Assembly: GCA_023399055.1 (NCBI GenBank)
Contig: JAEWQV010000010.1
Location: 248,001 to 312,000 of the forward strand
Reading direction: 5' to 3'
Length of the DNA: 64,000 bases
From: Bacillota bacterium
Lineage (GTDB): Bacteria; Bacillota; Clostridia; Lachnospirales; Lachnospiraceae
In this document: positions 34,608 to 43,400 of the stretch, one piece after another
Layout of the letters: the number at the start of each line of letters is the position of its first letter
Position numbering within the stretch: position 1 is the first letter of the stretch
Notes under the pieces: generated by a model
The model's database searches: none
What the model was told of the DNA's origin: nothing
Seen by the model: only the letters and a program-made list of their open reading frames with translations
Translations under genes and position numbers: made by a program

Positions 34608-36147
34608 GATTTACCTCCTGATGACTTTGCATTATACAATTCATTATGTTAACCTGCGAAGCTTCTTCAGCATTTAACTCCCCGACAATTCTTCCTTCAT
34701 TCATAACATAGACTCTGTCACTCATCCCCAATATTTCTGGTAACTCTGATGATATTAATATGATTGTTTTTCCATTAGCCGTTAATTCATTGATGACGGA
34801 ATAAATCTCATACTTCGCACCAACATCAATCCCTCGTGTGGGTTCATCCAAAATCAATACATCAGGATCCGAGAAAATCCACTTGCTAAATACAACCTTC
34901 TGTTGATTTCCACCAGATAAATTACCTGTCTTTTGAAGAATACTGGAAGATTTTATTCTTAGTTTAGATCTGAAATCCTCCGCAACCTTGATTTCTTCAT
35001 TTTCGTCAATCACAATACCTTTACTGATTTTTTTAAAGGCTGTTAAGCTTATATTACGTTTAATACTATCAATTAATACAAGTCCGGCACTCTTTCTGTC
35101 CTCAGTTGTATAAGCTATACCATGTTTAATCGCATCACTTACATTTCTAATATGTATTTCCTTACCGTCTTTAAAAATCTTTCCTTCTATTTTCTTTCCA
35201 AAGGATCTTCCAAAGATGCTCATGGCAAACTCAGTTCGACCTGCGCCCATTAATCCGGCAAGACCTACCACTTCGCCTTTTCTGGTATTGATACTAATAT
35301 CTTTTAGAACCAGCTTAGATTCATCCTTTGAATCATAGGCACTCCAATTTTTCACTTCAAAGCATATTTCACCGATGGCATGATTTCTTTTTGGAAAACG
35401 ATCTACAAGATCTCGTCCAACCATGCCTTTGATAATTCTTCCTTCAGTAATCTCATCGACTCCCTTAACAATGGTCTCAATGGTTTTACCATCACGAATA
35501 ACCGTAATCTCATCTGCTACCCTGGTAACTTCATTTAATTTGTGAGAAATAATAATGCTTGTTATTCCAACTTCTCTAAGTTCTAATAGCAAATCCAGCA
35601 AATGCTTTGAATCATCATCATTCAAAGCTGCTGTAGGTTCATCAAGTATTAATATCTTGACATCTTTGGCCAATGCTTTGATGATCTCAACCAGCTGCTG
35701 CTTTCCCATACCGATATCTTGAATTCTTGTATCAATATGTTCATGCAGACCTACCTTTTTCATCATCTCAAGAGTCCTGGTTCGTGTTTTATCCCAATTG
35801 ATGACAGAACCAAAATCTGTTTGTTCATTACAGAGAAAAACATTTTCTGCAATTGAAAGCTGGGGAATAAGTGCCAGTTCCTGGTGAATGATAGCCACTC
35901 CCTTTGCTTCGCTATCTTTGATGTTCTTGAACGAACATACCTGCCCATCAATAACGATATCTCCTTCATAGGTTCCATGCGGATAAACACCACTTAAGAC
36001 ATTCATTAAGGTAGATTTTCCTGCCCCATTTTCACCAACAAGTGCATGGATTTGGCGAGGCTTTACCTTCAAGTTAACGTTATCAAGAGCTTTGACGCCA
36101 GGAAACGTTTTTGTAATGTTCTTCATTTCCAATGCATATTGTTCCAT
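34600..36147 (-). CDS. Monosaccharide ABC transporter ATPase, double cassette (MglA/XylG/GguA type)
   Basis: 515 residues with two fused ABC domains. The first has Walker A GENGAGKST (about 38-46) and Walker B LILDEPTAAL; the second has a degenerate Walker A (GLMGAGRTEFA) but an intact LSGGNQQKV signature and LILDEPTRGIDVGAK. This asymmetry is normal for the family. It couples ATP hydrolysis to the permease immediately downstream. An intercistronic hairpin separates it from the binding-protein gene. Confidence 0.94.
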   Translation of the reverse strand: MEQYALEMKNITKTFPGVKALDNVNLKVKPRQIHALVGENGAGKSTLMNVLSGVYPHGTYEGDIVIDGQVCSFKNIKDSEAKGVAIIHQELALIPQLSIAENVFLCNEQTDFGSVINWDKTRTRTLEMMKKVGLHEHIDTRIQDIGMGKQQLVEIIKALAKDVKILILDEPTAALNDDDSKHLLDLLLELREVGITSIIISHKLNEVTRVADEITVIRDGKTIETIVKGVDEITEGRIIKGMVGRDLVDRFPKRNHAIGEICFEVKNWSAYDSKDESKLVLKDISINTRKGEVVGLAGLMGAGRTEFAMSIFGRSFGKKIEGKIFKDGKEIHIRNVSDAIKHGIAYTTEDRKSAGLVLIDSIKRNISLTAFKKISKGIVIDENEEIKVAEDFRSKLRIKSSSILQKTGNLSGGNQQKVVFSKWIFSDPDVLILDEPTRGIDVGAKYEIYSVINELTANGKTIILISSELPEILGMSDRVYVMNEGRIVGELNAEEASQVNIMNCIMQSHQEVNHE

Positions 36148-36209
36148 ATTTTCACTCCTTTAGCATCAGCGCTACAATTTGATTTATGACGTCTTATAAA
36201 TACTTGATA

Positions 36210-36251
36210 CCAAAATATCGGTTAGCTTTGTTCCACTAACCGACATTTTGG
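36210..36251 (-). terminator. Intercistronic stem-loop between binding protein and ATPase
   Basis: 16-bp arms CCAAAATATCGGTTAG / CTAACCGACATTTTGG with one mismatch and a 10-base loop, 20 bases after the binding-protein stop and without a U-run. Probably keeps binding-protein mRNA in excess, as in the operon at 18.5 kb. Confidence 0.75.
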
Positions 36252-36270
36252 CAGTTGAGTCAAATCTGTA

Positions 36271-37446
36271 TTATTTGATGTCTTCTGGTTTCAGATATCC
36301 AGAATCCATTACTAATTCCTGATAATTATCTGCGGTTACAATAAATGGCTCTAATAGATAGGAAGGAACGATCTTTACGTTGTTGTCATAGGTTTCAGTA
36401 TCGTTGATTTCTGGCTCTGTTCCGGAAAGAACTGCATCTACCATGCCTGCTGCCACTTTTGCAAGTTCACGTGTATCTTTCAAAATTGTGGAGTACTGAT
36501 CACCTGATATAATTAATTTAATGGAAGCTGCTTCTGCATCCTGACCAGTAACTACTGGTGTATCTGTTCCTGTTAATCCAAATGCTGTTAAAGAAGATAA
36601 AATACCTCTGGAGATACCATCATATGGAGATAATACACCGCTTAATTTCTTGCCATCGGTATAGTTAGCTGCAAGAATTGCATCCATACGAGCCTGTGCA
36701 ACTGCACCATCCCATCTTAAAGTACCAACTTCATCCTGTGTTAACTGACCGGAAGGAACAACAACAGTACCATCATCAATGAGTGGCTGTAATACATCCA
36801 TAGCACCCTGGAAGAAATAGAAAGAGTTTGTATCATCTGGGGAACCAGCAAATAACTCAATGTTATAAGGTCCTTCGCCTTTTAACTTCTTAATACCTTC
36901 CATAAGTGATTCTGCTTGCTGCTGACCTACACGTCTGTTATCGAAAGTTGCATAGTAGGAAACTGCATCAGTGTTAACAAGTAAACGGTCATAAGAGATA
37001 ATCTTTACGCCGCTTGCTGCTGCGGAATCAAGTGTATCAGAAAGTGTTGAACCATCAATAGCTGCAATAACTAAAACCTTTGCGCCTTTGGTAATCATGT
37101 TTTCGATTTGAGATTTCTGTGTTGGGATATCATCCTCTGCATATTGAAGGTCTACGGTATAACCTTTTCCCTCAAGAATCTCTTTCATTGCTGCTCCATC
37201 TTTAATCCAACGTTCACTGGATTTTGTTGGCATCGAAATACCTATGTATTGCCCATCACCTGTTTCCTCTGTTGGTGTGTCCTTTGCTGGCTCGGTAACT
37301 TCTGCTTTTGGTGCATCAGTAGGTGTGTCTTTTGCTGGTTCTTTTGCGTTATTTGCAGAACCGCATGCGGTTAACAAGGATACTGTCATAACAAGAAGCA
37401 TTAACAAGGATAAAATTTTTCTAAGACCCAATACGTTTTTTTTCAT
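36271..37446 (-). CDS. Sugar-binding lipoprotein of the monosaccharide ABC transporter (ChvE type)
   Basis: 391 residues; lipobox LLTAC with Cys28, an Ala/Glu/Pro/Thr-rich linker containing an imperfect repeat (AKEPAKDTPTDAP, TEPAKDTPTEE), then a periplasmic-binding-protein fold (YIGISMPTKSSERWIKDGAAM onward) of the ChvE/xylose-binding group. It is the first gene of the operon, with GGGAGG before the ATG. It is controlled by a strong TTGACA-17-TACTAT promoter with TTTCGTTT-type repeats at the start site, probably bound by the divergently encoded DeoR protein. Confidence 0.93.
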   Translation of the reverse strand: MKKNVLGLRKILSLLMLLVMTVSLLTACGSANNAKEPAKDTPTDAPKAEVTEPAKDTPTEETGDGQYIGISMPTKSSERWIKDGAAMKEILEGKGYTVDLQYAEDDIPTQKSQIENMITKGAKVLVIAAIDGSTLSDTLDSAAASGVKIISYDRLLVNTDAVSYYATFDNRRVGQQQAESLMEGIKKLKGEGPYNIELFAGSPDDTNSFYFFQGAMDVLQPLIDDGTVVVPSGQLTQDEVGTLRWDGAVAQARMDAILAANYTDGKKLSGVLSPYDGISRGILSSLTAFGLTGTDTPVVTGQDAEAASIKLIISGDQYSTILKDTRELAKVAAGMVDAVLSGTEPEINDTETYDNNVKIVPSYLLEPFIVTADNYQELVMDSGYLKPEDIK

Positions 37447-37559
37447 AAAATCCTCCCATAAAATATAGTATTTTTTGTAGATATATGCTAAACTGCTATT
37501 TAACCACAGTCAACACCGAAACAATAAGTAAATCTTTACAATCTGTTTTATTGTTTTTA

Positions 37560-37635
37560 TTTTCGTTTATGTTCGTTTTGTGTTTCGTTTGTGTTTGTAT
37601 ATTTGAATAGTATCATCACTATTAATAAATGTCAA
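37560..37635 (-). promoter_or_regulatory. Promoter and tandem DeoR-type operator of the monosaccharide operon
   Basis: Minus-strand TTGACA (37630-37635), 17 bases, TACTAT (37607-37612). Directly downstream, 37560-37598 carries about three imperfect 11-bp units on the plus strand (TTTTCGTTTAT, GTTCGTTTTGT, GTTTCGTTTGT). Repeats of this kind, about one helical turn apart, are typical of DeoR-family operators. The rest of the 487-base gap between 37447 and 37933 is AT-rich, with no gene seen. Confidence 0.7.
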
Positions 37636-37933
37636 CAATAAATTTAACATATTTATAATTTTATTATGCATCTTTGACATATCACTTAGTGACATCTATT
37701 TAATAAGCGTATTAAAAAGTAATAAATATATCTCCCGGTATGACTTTCTTTGTGTTAATTTTAAAATAAATTAAAGATTTCCATATAGTCTTTTATAGAA
37801 ATACATGGTAATATAGTAATTATAAATTGACGTCGGTTATTGTATTTTCCTAGGATTCGTGTATTATATCTTTAGAAATTCAAATTTTCAAAATTACTAA
37901 ACCTCTGACTATATTAAAAGATGGGATACGAAT

Positions 37934-38707
37934 ATGTTTGCAATCGAAAGAATTCGAATAATAAAGAACATTTTAATAAAAGATCACAAAGCCTCTGTAA
38001 CAAAGCTTAGCGAAATGCTTGATGTTACAGAGGTTACAATCCGCCGGGATCTCGAAAAACTTGAGAATGAAGGATTTTTAAAACGTACTCATGGTGGTGC
38101 AGTCCTTCATGATTATGTTGAGGATACCATTTGGGAAAACACCGAAGAAATCAACGATATTCAATCGTATCAGGAAATCGCTGATACTGCCCTTTATCTT
38201 GTAAATGACGGTGATGCCATTATGCTTACAAATGGATCTGTGAACACCTTTATTGCTAAAGCTCTTACTTCCCATAGTAATCTCACAGTTGTAACCAACG
38301 ATATGTTAATTGCTTCCGCCTTTGCACATTCACCTACAAATAACCTGATTTTATTGGGTGGAGATCTTGATGAGAATGCACTCTATGGTCAAATGACAAT
38401 CGATAACTTAAAAAACTTTTCTTTTGATCATATTTTTGTTGAAATAGATGGTTTTAGCGAAACTATAGGTATGACAGTATCCAGCACAAAAAAAGCCACA
38501 CTGATACAACAAGCAATAAAACTAGCCGACTCCGTCACTGTAGTTTGTCCTTCTAATTATTTTGGTACGAAATCACTTTACCGCGTTGGAAATTTAAATA
38601 TTGCTCAACGAATACTAACTGACTCAAAACTTGAAGATAAGTATAAGAATTATATCTACAGTAACAATGTTCCGCTATTTACATCCATTGATGTATACGA
38701 AAACTAA
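37934..38707 (+). CDS. DeoR-family transcriptional regulator
   Basis: 257 residues: an N-terminal DeoR helix-turn-helix (ASVTKLSEMLDVTEVTIRRDLEKLENEGFLKRTHGGAVL, about 19-57) and a DeoR-C sugar-phosphate sensor domain with the runs DGDAIMLTNGSVNTFIAKAL and HIFVEIDGFSETIGMT (the second differs from the usual Gly-containing form). It is divergent from the sugar-binding lipoprotein gene and 20 bases upstream of an orphan ABC ATPase. Likely represses the transporter until a phosphorylated sugar binds. The ribosome site is weak (GGG-rich). Confidence 0.9.
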   Translation: MFAIERIRIIKNILIKDHKASVTKLSEMLDVTEVTIRRDLEKLENEGFLKRTHGGAVLHDYVEDTIWENTEEINDIQSYQEIADTALYLVNDGDAIMLTNGSVNTFIAKALTSHSNLTVVTNDMLIASAFAHSPTNNLILLGGDLDENALYGQMTIDNLKNFSFDHIFVEIDGFSETIGMTVSSTKKATLIQQAIKLADSVTVVCPSNYFGTKSLYRVGNLNIAQRILTDSKLEDKYKNYIYSNNVPLFTSIDVYEN

Positions 38708-38727
38708 CCATTTTCAGGAGGTTTCCT

Positions 38728-40236
38728 TTGAATAGTCCATTGCTTGAGTTAAAGAATATTAATTTAGCAGTATCTAATTTCAAAATTCGCGATGTTAATA
38801 TTTCCTTATTTCCACGGGAAGTCCATATGATTATGGGCGAAAATGGTTCTGGAAAGAGCAAATTGATGGAATTAATTAGTGGTATGATTCAGCCTGATTC
38901 TGGTGAAATCTACTTTGATGGGCAGTTAGTAAAACCCAAAAAGCCCTTTCTCTATTCCGCCAACGAACTTATTTTCATCCAACAATACTCAACCCTTATT
39001 GAAGATCTAAGCGTGGCAGAGAATTTATTCTTTCACAAGCTTCCTTACAAAAATAAGTTACTGCACTCTATAGACTATGAAAAATTAAACAAGCAATTTA
39101 TAGATTTAATCAACGAATTAAATCTACCTATTAAAACAGAGGATACCGTCAGGAACCTCGGGTTAGCCCAAAGACAGATGATTGAATTCTGTAAAGCCTA
39201 TATCTCTGACGCTAAAGTAGTAATTCTGGACGAGCCTTCTGCTGCACTAACTCCAAGTGAGCGTGAACTTCTCTATCATATTGTCAACAGTATTAAGGAA
39301 AGAGGTGCAGGAGTCTTTTATATTACCCACCGTATCGATGATGTTATGGCTATCGGTGACCGGATAACAATAATAAAAGACGGAACTTTAGCAGGAACAA
39401 AGATAATAAAAGAAACCTCGGAGCAAGAGATCATTCAGTTGCTAACCGGTAACAGTACCAAAGAACGTTATCCGAAAATGATTGTAAAAAAAGGAAGAAC
39501 AATTCTATCCGTAGAAAATCTAGGCTTTGAAGATAAGTTAGCTAATATTAATTTGCAACTTAGAGAGGGTGAAATCCTTGGGATTACCGGTCTTGCCGGT
39601 TCTGGAAGAACACTCCTTGCCAATTGCCTATTCGGTATGACCAAATACACCGGACAAATTTATCTTAATGGCAAGTTAGTTGAGATAACCAGTCCACGGG
39701 TAGCCATTCAAAATGGTATTGCCATGATGCCGGAAAATCATTTTGAAGATTCCATCTTTAAAGAGATGAATACGGATGAAAATGTTGCGTTTCCTTCTCT
39801 CCGCAGGTTTTCAAGAAATGAAATCATAAACTATGATTATATGAAACAAACCGTCAAAGATTATATCACCAAAATTAACGTACCGGTGACGCGCAGCAAA
39901 AGCATACTTTCCTACAGTGGAGGCAGCTTACAGAAAGCAATTTTTGCAAAATGGTTAATGAGCCGCGCAAAGATTTTTATATTGGATGAACCCACCCGGG
40001 GAATTGATATTGCCAGTAAAATCGATATCTATAACTTCATAAGTGATATGACTAAGAAAAAAGCAGGAATTATCTATATTTCCTCTGACATCGATGAGAT
40101 TATGGGTATCTGTGATAGAGTTGCTGTGCTTTCAGAGAATACCTTAGTTTGTGATATCTCTACAGAATCAACAACTGCAGAAGAAATAACGGGACTTCAA
40201 GTACGTAATTCAAAAGGACCGCGGTTAACCTTATAG
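38728..40236 (+). CDS. Orphan double-cassette sugar ABC ATPase
   Basis: 502 residues, MglA/RbsA-like, starting at TTG 38728 six bases after AGGAGG. The first cassette has Walker A GENGSGKSK and Walker B VVILDEPSAAL, but its signature region reads LGLAQRQMIEF instead of LSxGxxQ. The second has a degenerate Walker A (GLAGSGRTLLA), a modified signature (LSYSGGSLQKAIFAKWL) and FILDEPTRGIDIASK. No permease or binding protein follows; dispersed repeats and terminators do. It may be an alternative ATPase for the divergent transporter, or, given the altered motifs and pairing with DeoR, a regulatory relative. Both ideas are inference. Confidence 0.9.
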   Translation: MNSPLLELKNINLAVSNFKIRDVNISLFPREVHMIMGENGSGKSKLMELISGMIQPDSGEIYFDGQLVKPKKPFLYSANELIFIQQYSTLIEDLSVAENLFFHKLPYKNKLLHSIDYEKLNKQFIDLINELNLPIKTEDTVRNLGLAQRQMIEFCKAYISDAKVVILDEPSAALTPSERELLYHIVNSIKERGAGVFYITHRIDDVMAIGDRITIIKDGTLAGTKIIKETSEQEIIQLLTGNSTKERYPKMIVKKGRTILSVENLGFEDKLANINLQLREGEILGITGLAGSGRTLLANCLFGMTKYTGQIYLNGKLVEITSPRVAIQNGIAMMPENHFEDSIFKEMNTDENVAFPSLRRFSRNEIINYDYMKQTVKDYITKINVPVTRSKSILSYSGGSLQKAIFAKWLMSRAKIFILDEPTRGIDIASKIDIYNFISDMTKKKAGIIYISSDIDEIMGICDRVAVLSENTLVCDISTESTTAEEITGLQVRNSKGPRLTL

Positions 40237-40237
40237 A

Positions 40238-40331
40238 ACAAAAGTGTGCTATACACAATCTCGCATTCAAAACATTTTTAAAGCACACCTTTTGTTCCGC
40301 GCGTAGCTGCGCATCATTACCCAAAGGGCTT
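40238..40331 (+). repeat. ~95-bp dispersed repeat, copy A
   Basis: Shares most of its length with 41344-41439, including identical blocks AAAAGTGTGCTA, TTAAAGCACA, CTTTTGTTCCGCGC, GTAGCTGCGCATCATTA and CCAAAGGGCTT. Internal arms AGTGTGCT / AGCACACCTT can pair. It begins two bases after the ATPase stop codon. Confidence 0.85.
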
Positions 40332-40373
40332 TTATATACTAGGAAATTCCGAGGAATTTCCTAGTATATAAAA
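40330..40373. repeat. Perfect 20-bp palindrome (hairpin or cruciform)
   Basis: Arms 40330-40349 and 40354-40373 are exact inverted copies (beginning TTTTATATACTAGG) with the 4-base centre CGAG. It directly follows repeat copy A. A-run at the right end and T-run at the left make it a plausible bidirectional terminator. Confidence 0.85.
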
Positions 40374-40375
40374 AC

Positions 40376-40419
40376 AGCGAGCATGTACCTAGTTTTCAAC
40401 TACTAGGTACATGCTCGCT
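40376..40419. terminator. Second perfect hairpin between convergent genes
   Basis: Arms AGCGAGCATGTACCTAG / CTAGGTACATGCTCGCT (17 bp, perfect) around a 10-base loop, two bases after the previous palindrome. Two back-to-back hairpins separate the plus-strand ATPase from the minus-strand transaldolase. Confidence 0.8.
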
Positions 40420-40508
40420 CTTCATATAGCTGTTTAGTATCACCTTGGTATCAATCAAATTGTTTAAATTCAAAACATAATACTTACTGGTTTTGAACAC
40501 ATTAATCC

Positions 40509-41162
40509 TTATTCGCCAAAGGCTGCTTTGTAATCCTTGATAAACTTCTCAATACCTTCTGTAGTTAAGGGATGCTTAACACTTTGCTCAATAACGCTGT
40601 ATGGGATTGTTGCAATATCTGCACCTGCTAAAGCACACTCTGTTAGGTGAATTGGATTTCTTATACTAGCTGCAATTATTTCAGACTTTATATCATAACT
40701 ATTAAAAATTTCAGAGATTGTTTGAATTAAATCAACTCCTGGTTGTGATATATCATCTAGGCGACCTACAAAAGGAGAAACATAAGTTGCTCCTGCTCTT
40801 GCAGCTAAGAGAGCCTGATTCGCAGTGAAGATAAGGGTAACATTCGTCTTAATCCCTTCACTAGCTAATATCTTTGTTGCTTTTAAGCCTTCCAGAGTCA
40901 TTGGAATCTTAACCACCATATTAGGATGAATTTTAGCAATTTCTCTGCCTTCCGCTACCATATCCTCAGCTGCAACAGTGGTTGCCTTCACTTCACCACT
41001 AATCGGTCCATCCACAATGGATGCAATTTCAGCAATTACCTCTGAAAAATTTCTTCCCTCTTTCGCTATTAGAGAGGGGTTGGTTGTTACTCCACATATA
41101 ACACCTAAATCATTTGCTTTTCTGATATCCTCGACATTTGCAGTATCAATAAACAGTTTCAT
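40509..41162 (-). CDS. Transaldolase / fructose-6-phosphate aldolase-like (TalC family)
   Basis: 217 residues of the short transaldolase group that moves dihydroxyacetone units between sugar phosphates. Signature runs MKLFIDTANVEDIRKA, GVTTNPSLIAKEGR (24-37) and Schiff-base Lys85 in VVKIPMTLEGLKA, ending in the SVIEQSVKHPLTTEGIEKF tail, are all present. AAGGAG precedes the ATG. It lies downstream of kduI-kduD with a repeat in between, and has room for its own promoter (TTGATG-16-TGTAAT on the minus strand). It may serve non-oxidative pentose phosphate metabolism. Aldolase versus transaldolase activity cannot be told from sequence. Confidence 0.92.
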   Translation of the reverse strand: MKLFIDTANVEDIRKANDLGVICGVTTNPSLIAKEGRNFSEVIAEIASIVDGPISGEVKATTVAAEDMVAEGREIAKIHPNMVVKIPMTLEGLKATKILASEGIKTNVTLIFTANQALLAARAGATYVSPFVGRLDDISQPGVDLIQTISEIFNSYDIKSEIIAASIRNPIHLTECALAGADIATIPYSVIEQSVKHPLTTEGIEKFIKDYKAAFGE

Positions 41163-41343
41163 TGGTTATCTCCTTGAATTTAATGTTTTTAATTTCTTGA
41201 TGCTACAGTCTAAATTACAATAGAAAGCAATTCTTCATCAATTGCGATATCCTACTTATTTTTATAAAAAGTTACTTATTCCTACTTGTATTGTCTATGT
41301 AAATCACAAGTTTTAAACCACACTTTACCTTCGTATAAAAAGA

Positions 41344-41439
41344 ATAAAAGTGTGCTAAACATACTCTCGCGTTCTAAAACCTTTAAAGCACAGCTTTTGT
41401 TCCGCGCACGTAGCTGCGCATCATTAGCCCAAAGGGCTT
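41344..41439 (+). repeat. ~95-bp dispersed repeat, copy B
   Basis: Direct-orientation counterpart of 40238-40331 with scattered substitutions and small indels, abutting the 3' end of kduD (stop at 41448). Copies A and B flank the transaldolase gene. Confidence 0.85.
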
Positions 41440-41447
41440 AATGCTTT

Positions 41448-42251
41448 CTATTTGGGTTGTTTTCCTATATAAGCAAGGATACCGCCATCCACATATAGGA
41501 TATGTCCATTTACAAAATCCGAAGCATCAGAAGCTAAAAAGATTGCCGGTCCATTCAAATCCTCAGGTGTTCCCCACCTTGCTGCAGGTGTCTTGGCAAT
41601 TATAAACTGATCAAAAGGATGCTTTGAACCATCCGGTTGAATTTCTCGTAAGGGTTCTGTCTGGGGCGTTGCTATGTATCCTGGACCAATACCATTGCAT
41701 TGAATATTATATTCGCCGTATTCAGACGCTATATTCTTAGTTAACATTTTTAAGCCACCTTTAGCCGCTGCGTAAGCAGATACTGTCTCCCTGCCTAATT
41801 CACTCATCATGGAACACACATTGATAATTTTTCCATGACCTTTTTTAATCATGCCGGGAATTACTGCTTTCGATACAATAAACGGAGCATTTAAGTCCAC
41901 ATCAATGACCTGTCTAAAATCTGCTGCTGACATTTCGCACATTGGTATGCGTTTAATAATGCCCGCATTATTTACAAGGATATCTATGACTCCTACTTCA
42001 CGTTCAATCTGTGCTACCATTGTATTCACCTGGTCCTCATCGGTAACGTCACAGACATATCCTTTTGCATCAATTCCAGCTTCCTTATAGGCAGTTAATC
42101 CTTTGTCTACAAACTCCTGTTTTAGATCATTAAATACAATTGTAGCTCCTGCTGCTGCATATGCACTTGCAATTGAAAATCCTATCCCATAGGAGGCACC
42201 TGTAATTAAAGCAACTTTTCCTTTCAATGAAAACCCATTTAAAATATCCAT
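41448..42251 (-). CDS. kduD: 2-keto-3-deoxygluconate oxidoreductase (KduD), short-chain dehydrogenase
   Basis: Reduces 2,5-diketo-3-deoxygluconate (from KduI) to 2-keto-3-deoxygluconate with NAD(P)H. About 267 residues, a classical SDR: TGASYGIGFSIA cofactor motif near 18-29, NNAGIIKR, catalytic Ser in INVCSMMSELG and YAAAKGG (Tyr/Lys). ATG 42251 is preferred; the ATG at 42263 lies on the AAAGG site. It is the second gene after kduI (77-base gap). A gluconate 5-dehydrogenase role is the main alternative, but the neighbour favours KduD. Confidence 0.9.
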   Translation of the reverse strand: MDILNGFSLKGKVALITGASYGIGFSIASAYAAAGATIVFNDLKQEFVDKGLTAYKEAGIDAKGYVCDVTDEDQVNTMVAQIEREVGVIDILVNNAGIIKRIPMCEMSAADFRQVIDVDLNAPFIVSKAVIPGMIKKGHGKIINVCSMMSELGRETVSAYAAAKGGLKMLTKNIASEYGEYNIQCNGIGPGYIATPQTEPLREIQPDGSKHPFDQFIIAKTPAARWGTPEDLNGPAIFLASDASDFVNGHILYVDGGILAYIGKQPK

Positions 42252-42328
42252 TCTTTTCTTCATCCTTTCATCTAAATTACATAGCTCTTTTAAACCAAGC
42301 TCGAAAACTTGAAAATTCCGAACTATTA

Positions 42329-43189
42329 CTATATTAAATTCTTCATATCTACATGATCCATATCACTGAAAGCCTGATTTTCACCAACCATACCCCAGAT
42401 AAAGGTATAAGCTTGCGAGCCACAGCCTGAATGTATTGACCAACTCGGAGAAATCACAGCTTGTTCATTTCTAACTACAACATGTCTGGTCTGCACTGGT
42501 TCCCCCATAAAATGCATTACCACTGCATTCTCTGGTATATCAAAATATAGATAAACCTCCATCCTTCTGTCATGGGTATGGCAGGGCATGGTATTCCAAA
42601 CACTTCCCGGCTCAAGTTTTGTCATACCCATCACTAACTGACAGCTTTCAACCTGACCTGGTAAAATATATTTATTAATCGTTCGACGATTAGATTCCTC
42701 AAGACTTCCTAGTGCCACCTTATTCTCAGCTTTAATGATAACCACATTGTCCTTAGGCTCACCATCAAGCTTAATATGTACTGTTTTATATTCTTTGTGA
42801 GCTGGGGCACTGTTGAAATAAAATTTTGCAGGGTTCGAACTATCCTTACTGGCAAAGGTGATTTTCCGTGTTCCCTTACCGATATACATTCCTTCTTTTG
42901 TTTCGATAGAATATTCAAAACCATCAACTGTAATGAAGCCTGGTCCACCAATATTTATAACACCTAATTCTCTTCTCTCCAGAAAATACTCCGCACGGAT
43001 CTCAACTCCTGCAGTTAATTCAATTGGCTTCAAGGGCACAGCTGCTCCAGTTATAATACGATCTACATGACTGTAAACCATTTTAATTTCACCGGGCACA
43101 AATAAATTCTGAATTAGAAACTCTTCTCTTAAACGTTCTGTCGTATATCCTTTTACGTCATTTGGGGATGCTGCATATCTAATCTCCAT
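42329..43189 (-). CDS. kduI: 4-deoxy-L-threo-5-hexosulose-uronate ketol-isomerase (KduI)
   Basis: Isomerises the unsaturated-uronate product DKI to 2,5-diketo-3-deoxygluconate in pectin breakdown. 286 residues of a two-cupin fold; the zinc site is visible in MPCHTHDRRMEVYLYF (two His and Glu near 200-208), and a further His lies in the C-terminal half. N-terminal run IRYAASPNDVKGYTTERLREEFL is diagnostic. AAAGGAAG precedes the ATG. First gene of the kduI-kduD operon, divergent from an AraC regulator. Confidence 0.95.
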   Translation of the reverse strand: MEIRYAASPNDVKGYTTERLREEFLIQNLFVPGEIKMVYSHVDRIITGAAVPLKPIELTAGVEIRAEYFLERRELGVINIGGPGFITVDGFEYSIETKEGMYIGKGTRKITFASKDSSNPAKFYFNSAPAHKEYKTVHIKLDGEPKDNVVIIKAENKVALGSLEESNRRTINKYILPGQVESCQLVMGMTKLEPGSVWNTMPCHTHDRRMEVYLYFDIPENAVVMHFMGEPVQTRHVVVRNEQAVISPSWSIHSGCGSQAYTFIWGMVGENQAFSDMDHVDMKNLI

Positions 43190-43400
43190 GGGTTACTTCC
43201 TTTCTTTTATAAATCGATAAACAGTTACTTTGTTCCTCTCTATCATAACATAACACAATTTTCTTTTTCTTGTGATTTGTTGCTTGAAATGTTGCATTTT
43301 TTGAACAATATAGTAAAATAGTAAGTAAGCTTATTTTATAATGAATTACTATTTTGATGAGTTAAGGTATTATGTCAAGCCAGCTAGAAAGTGAGGTTTT

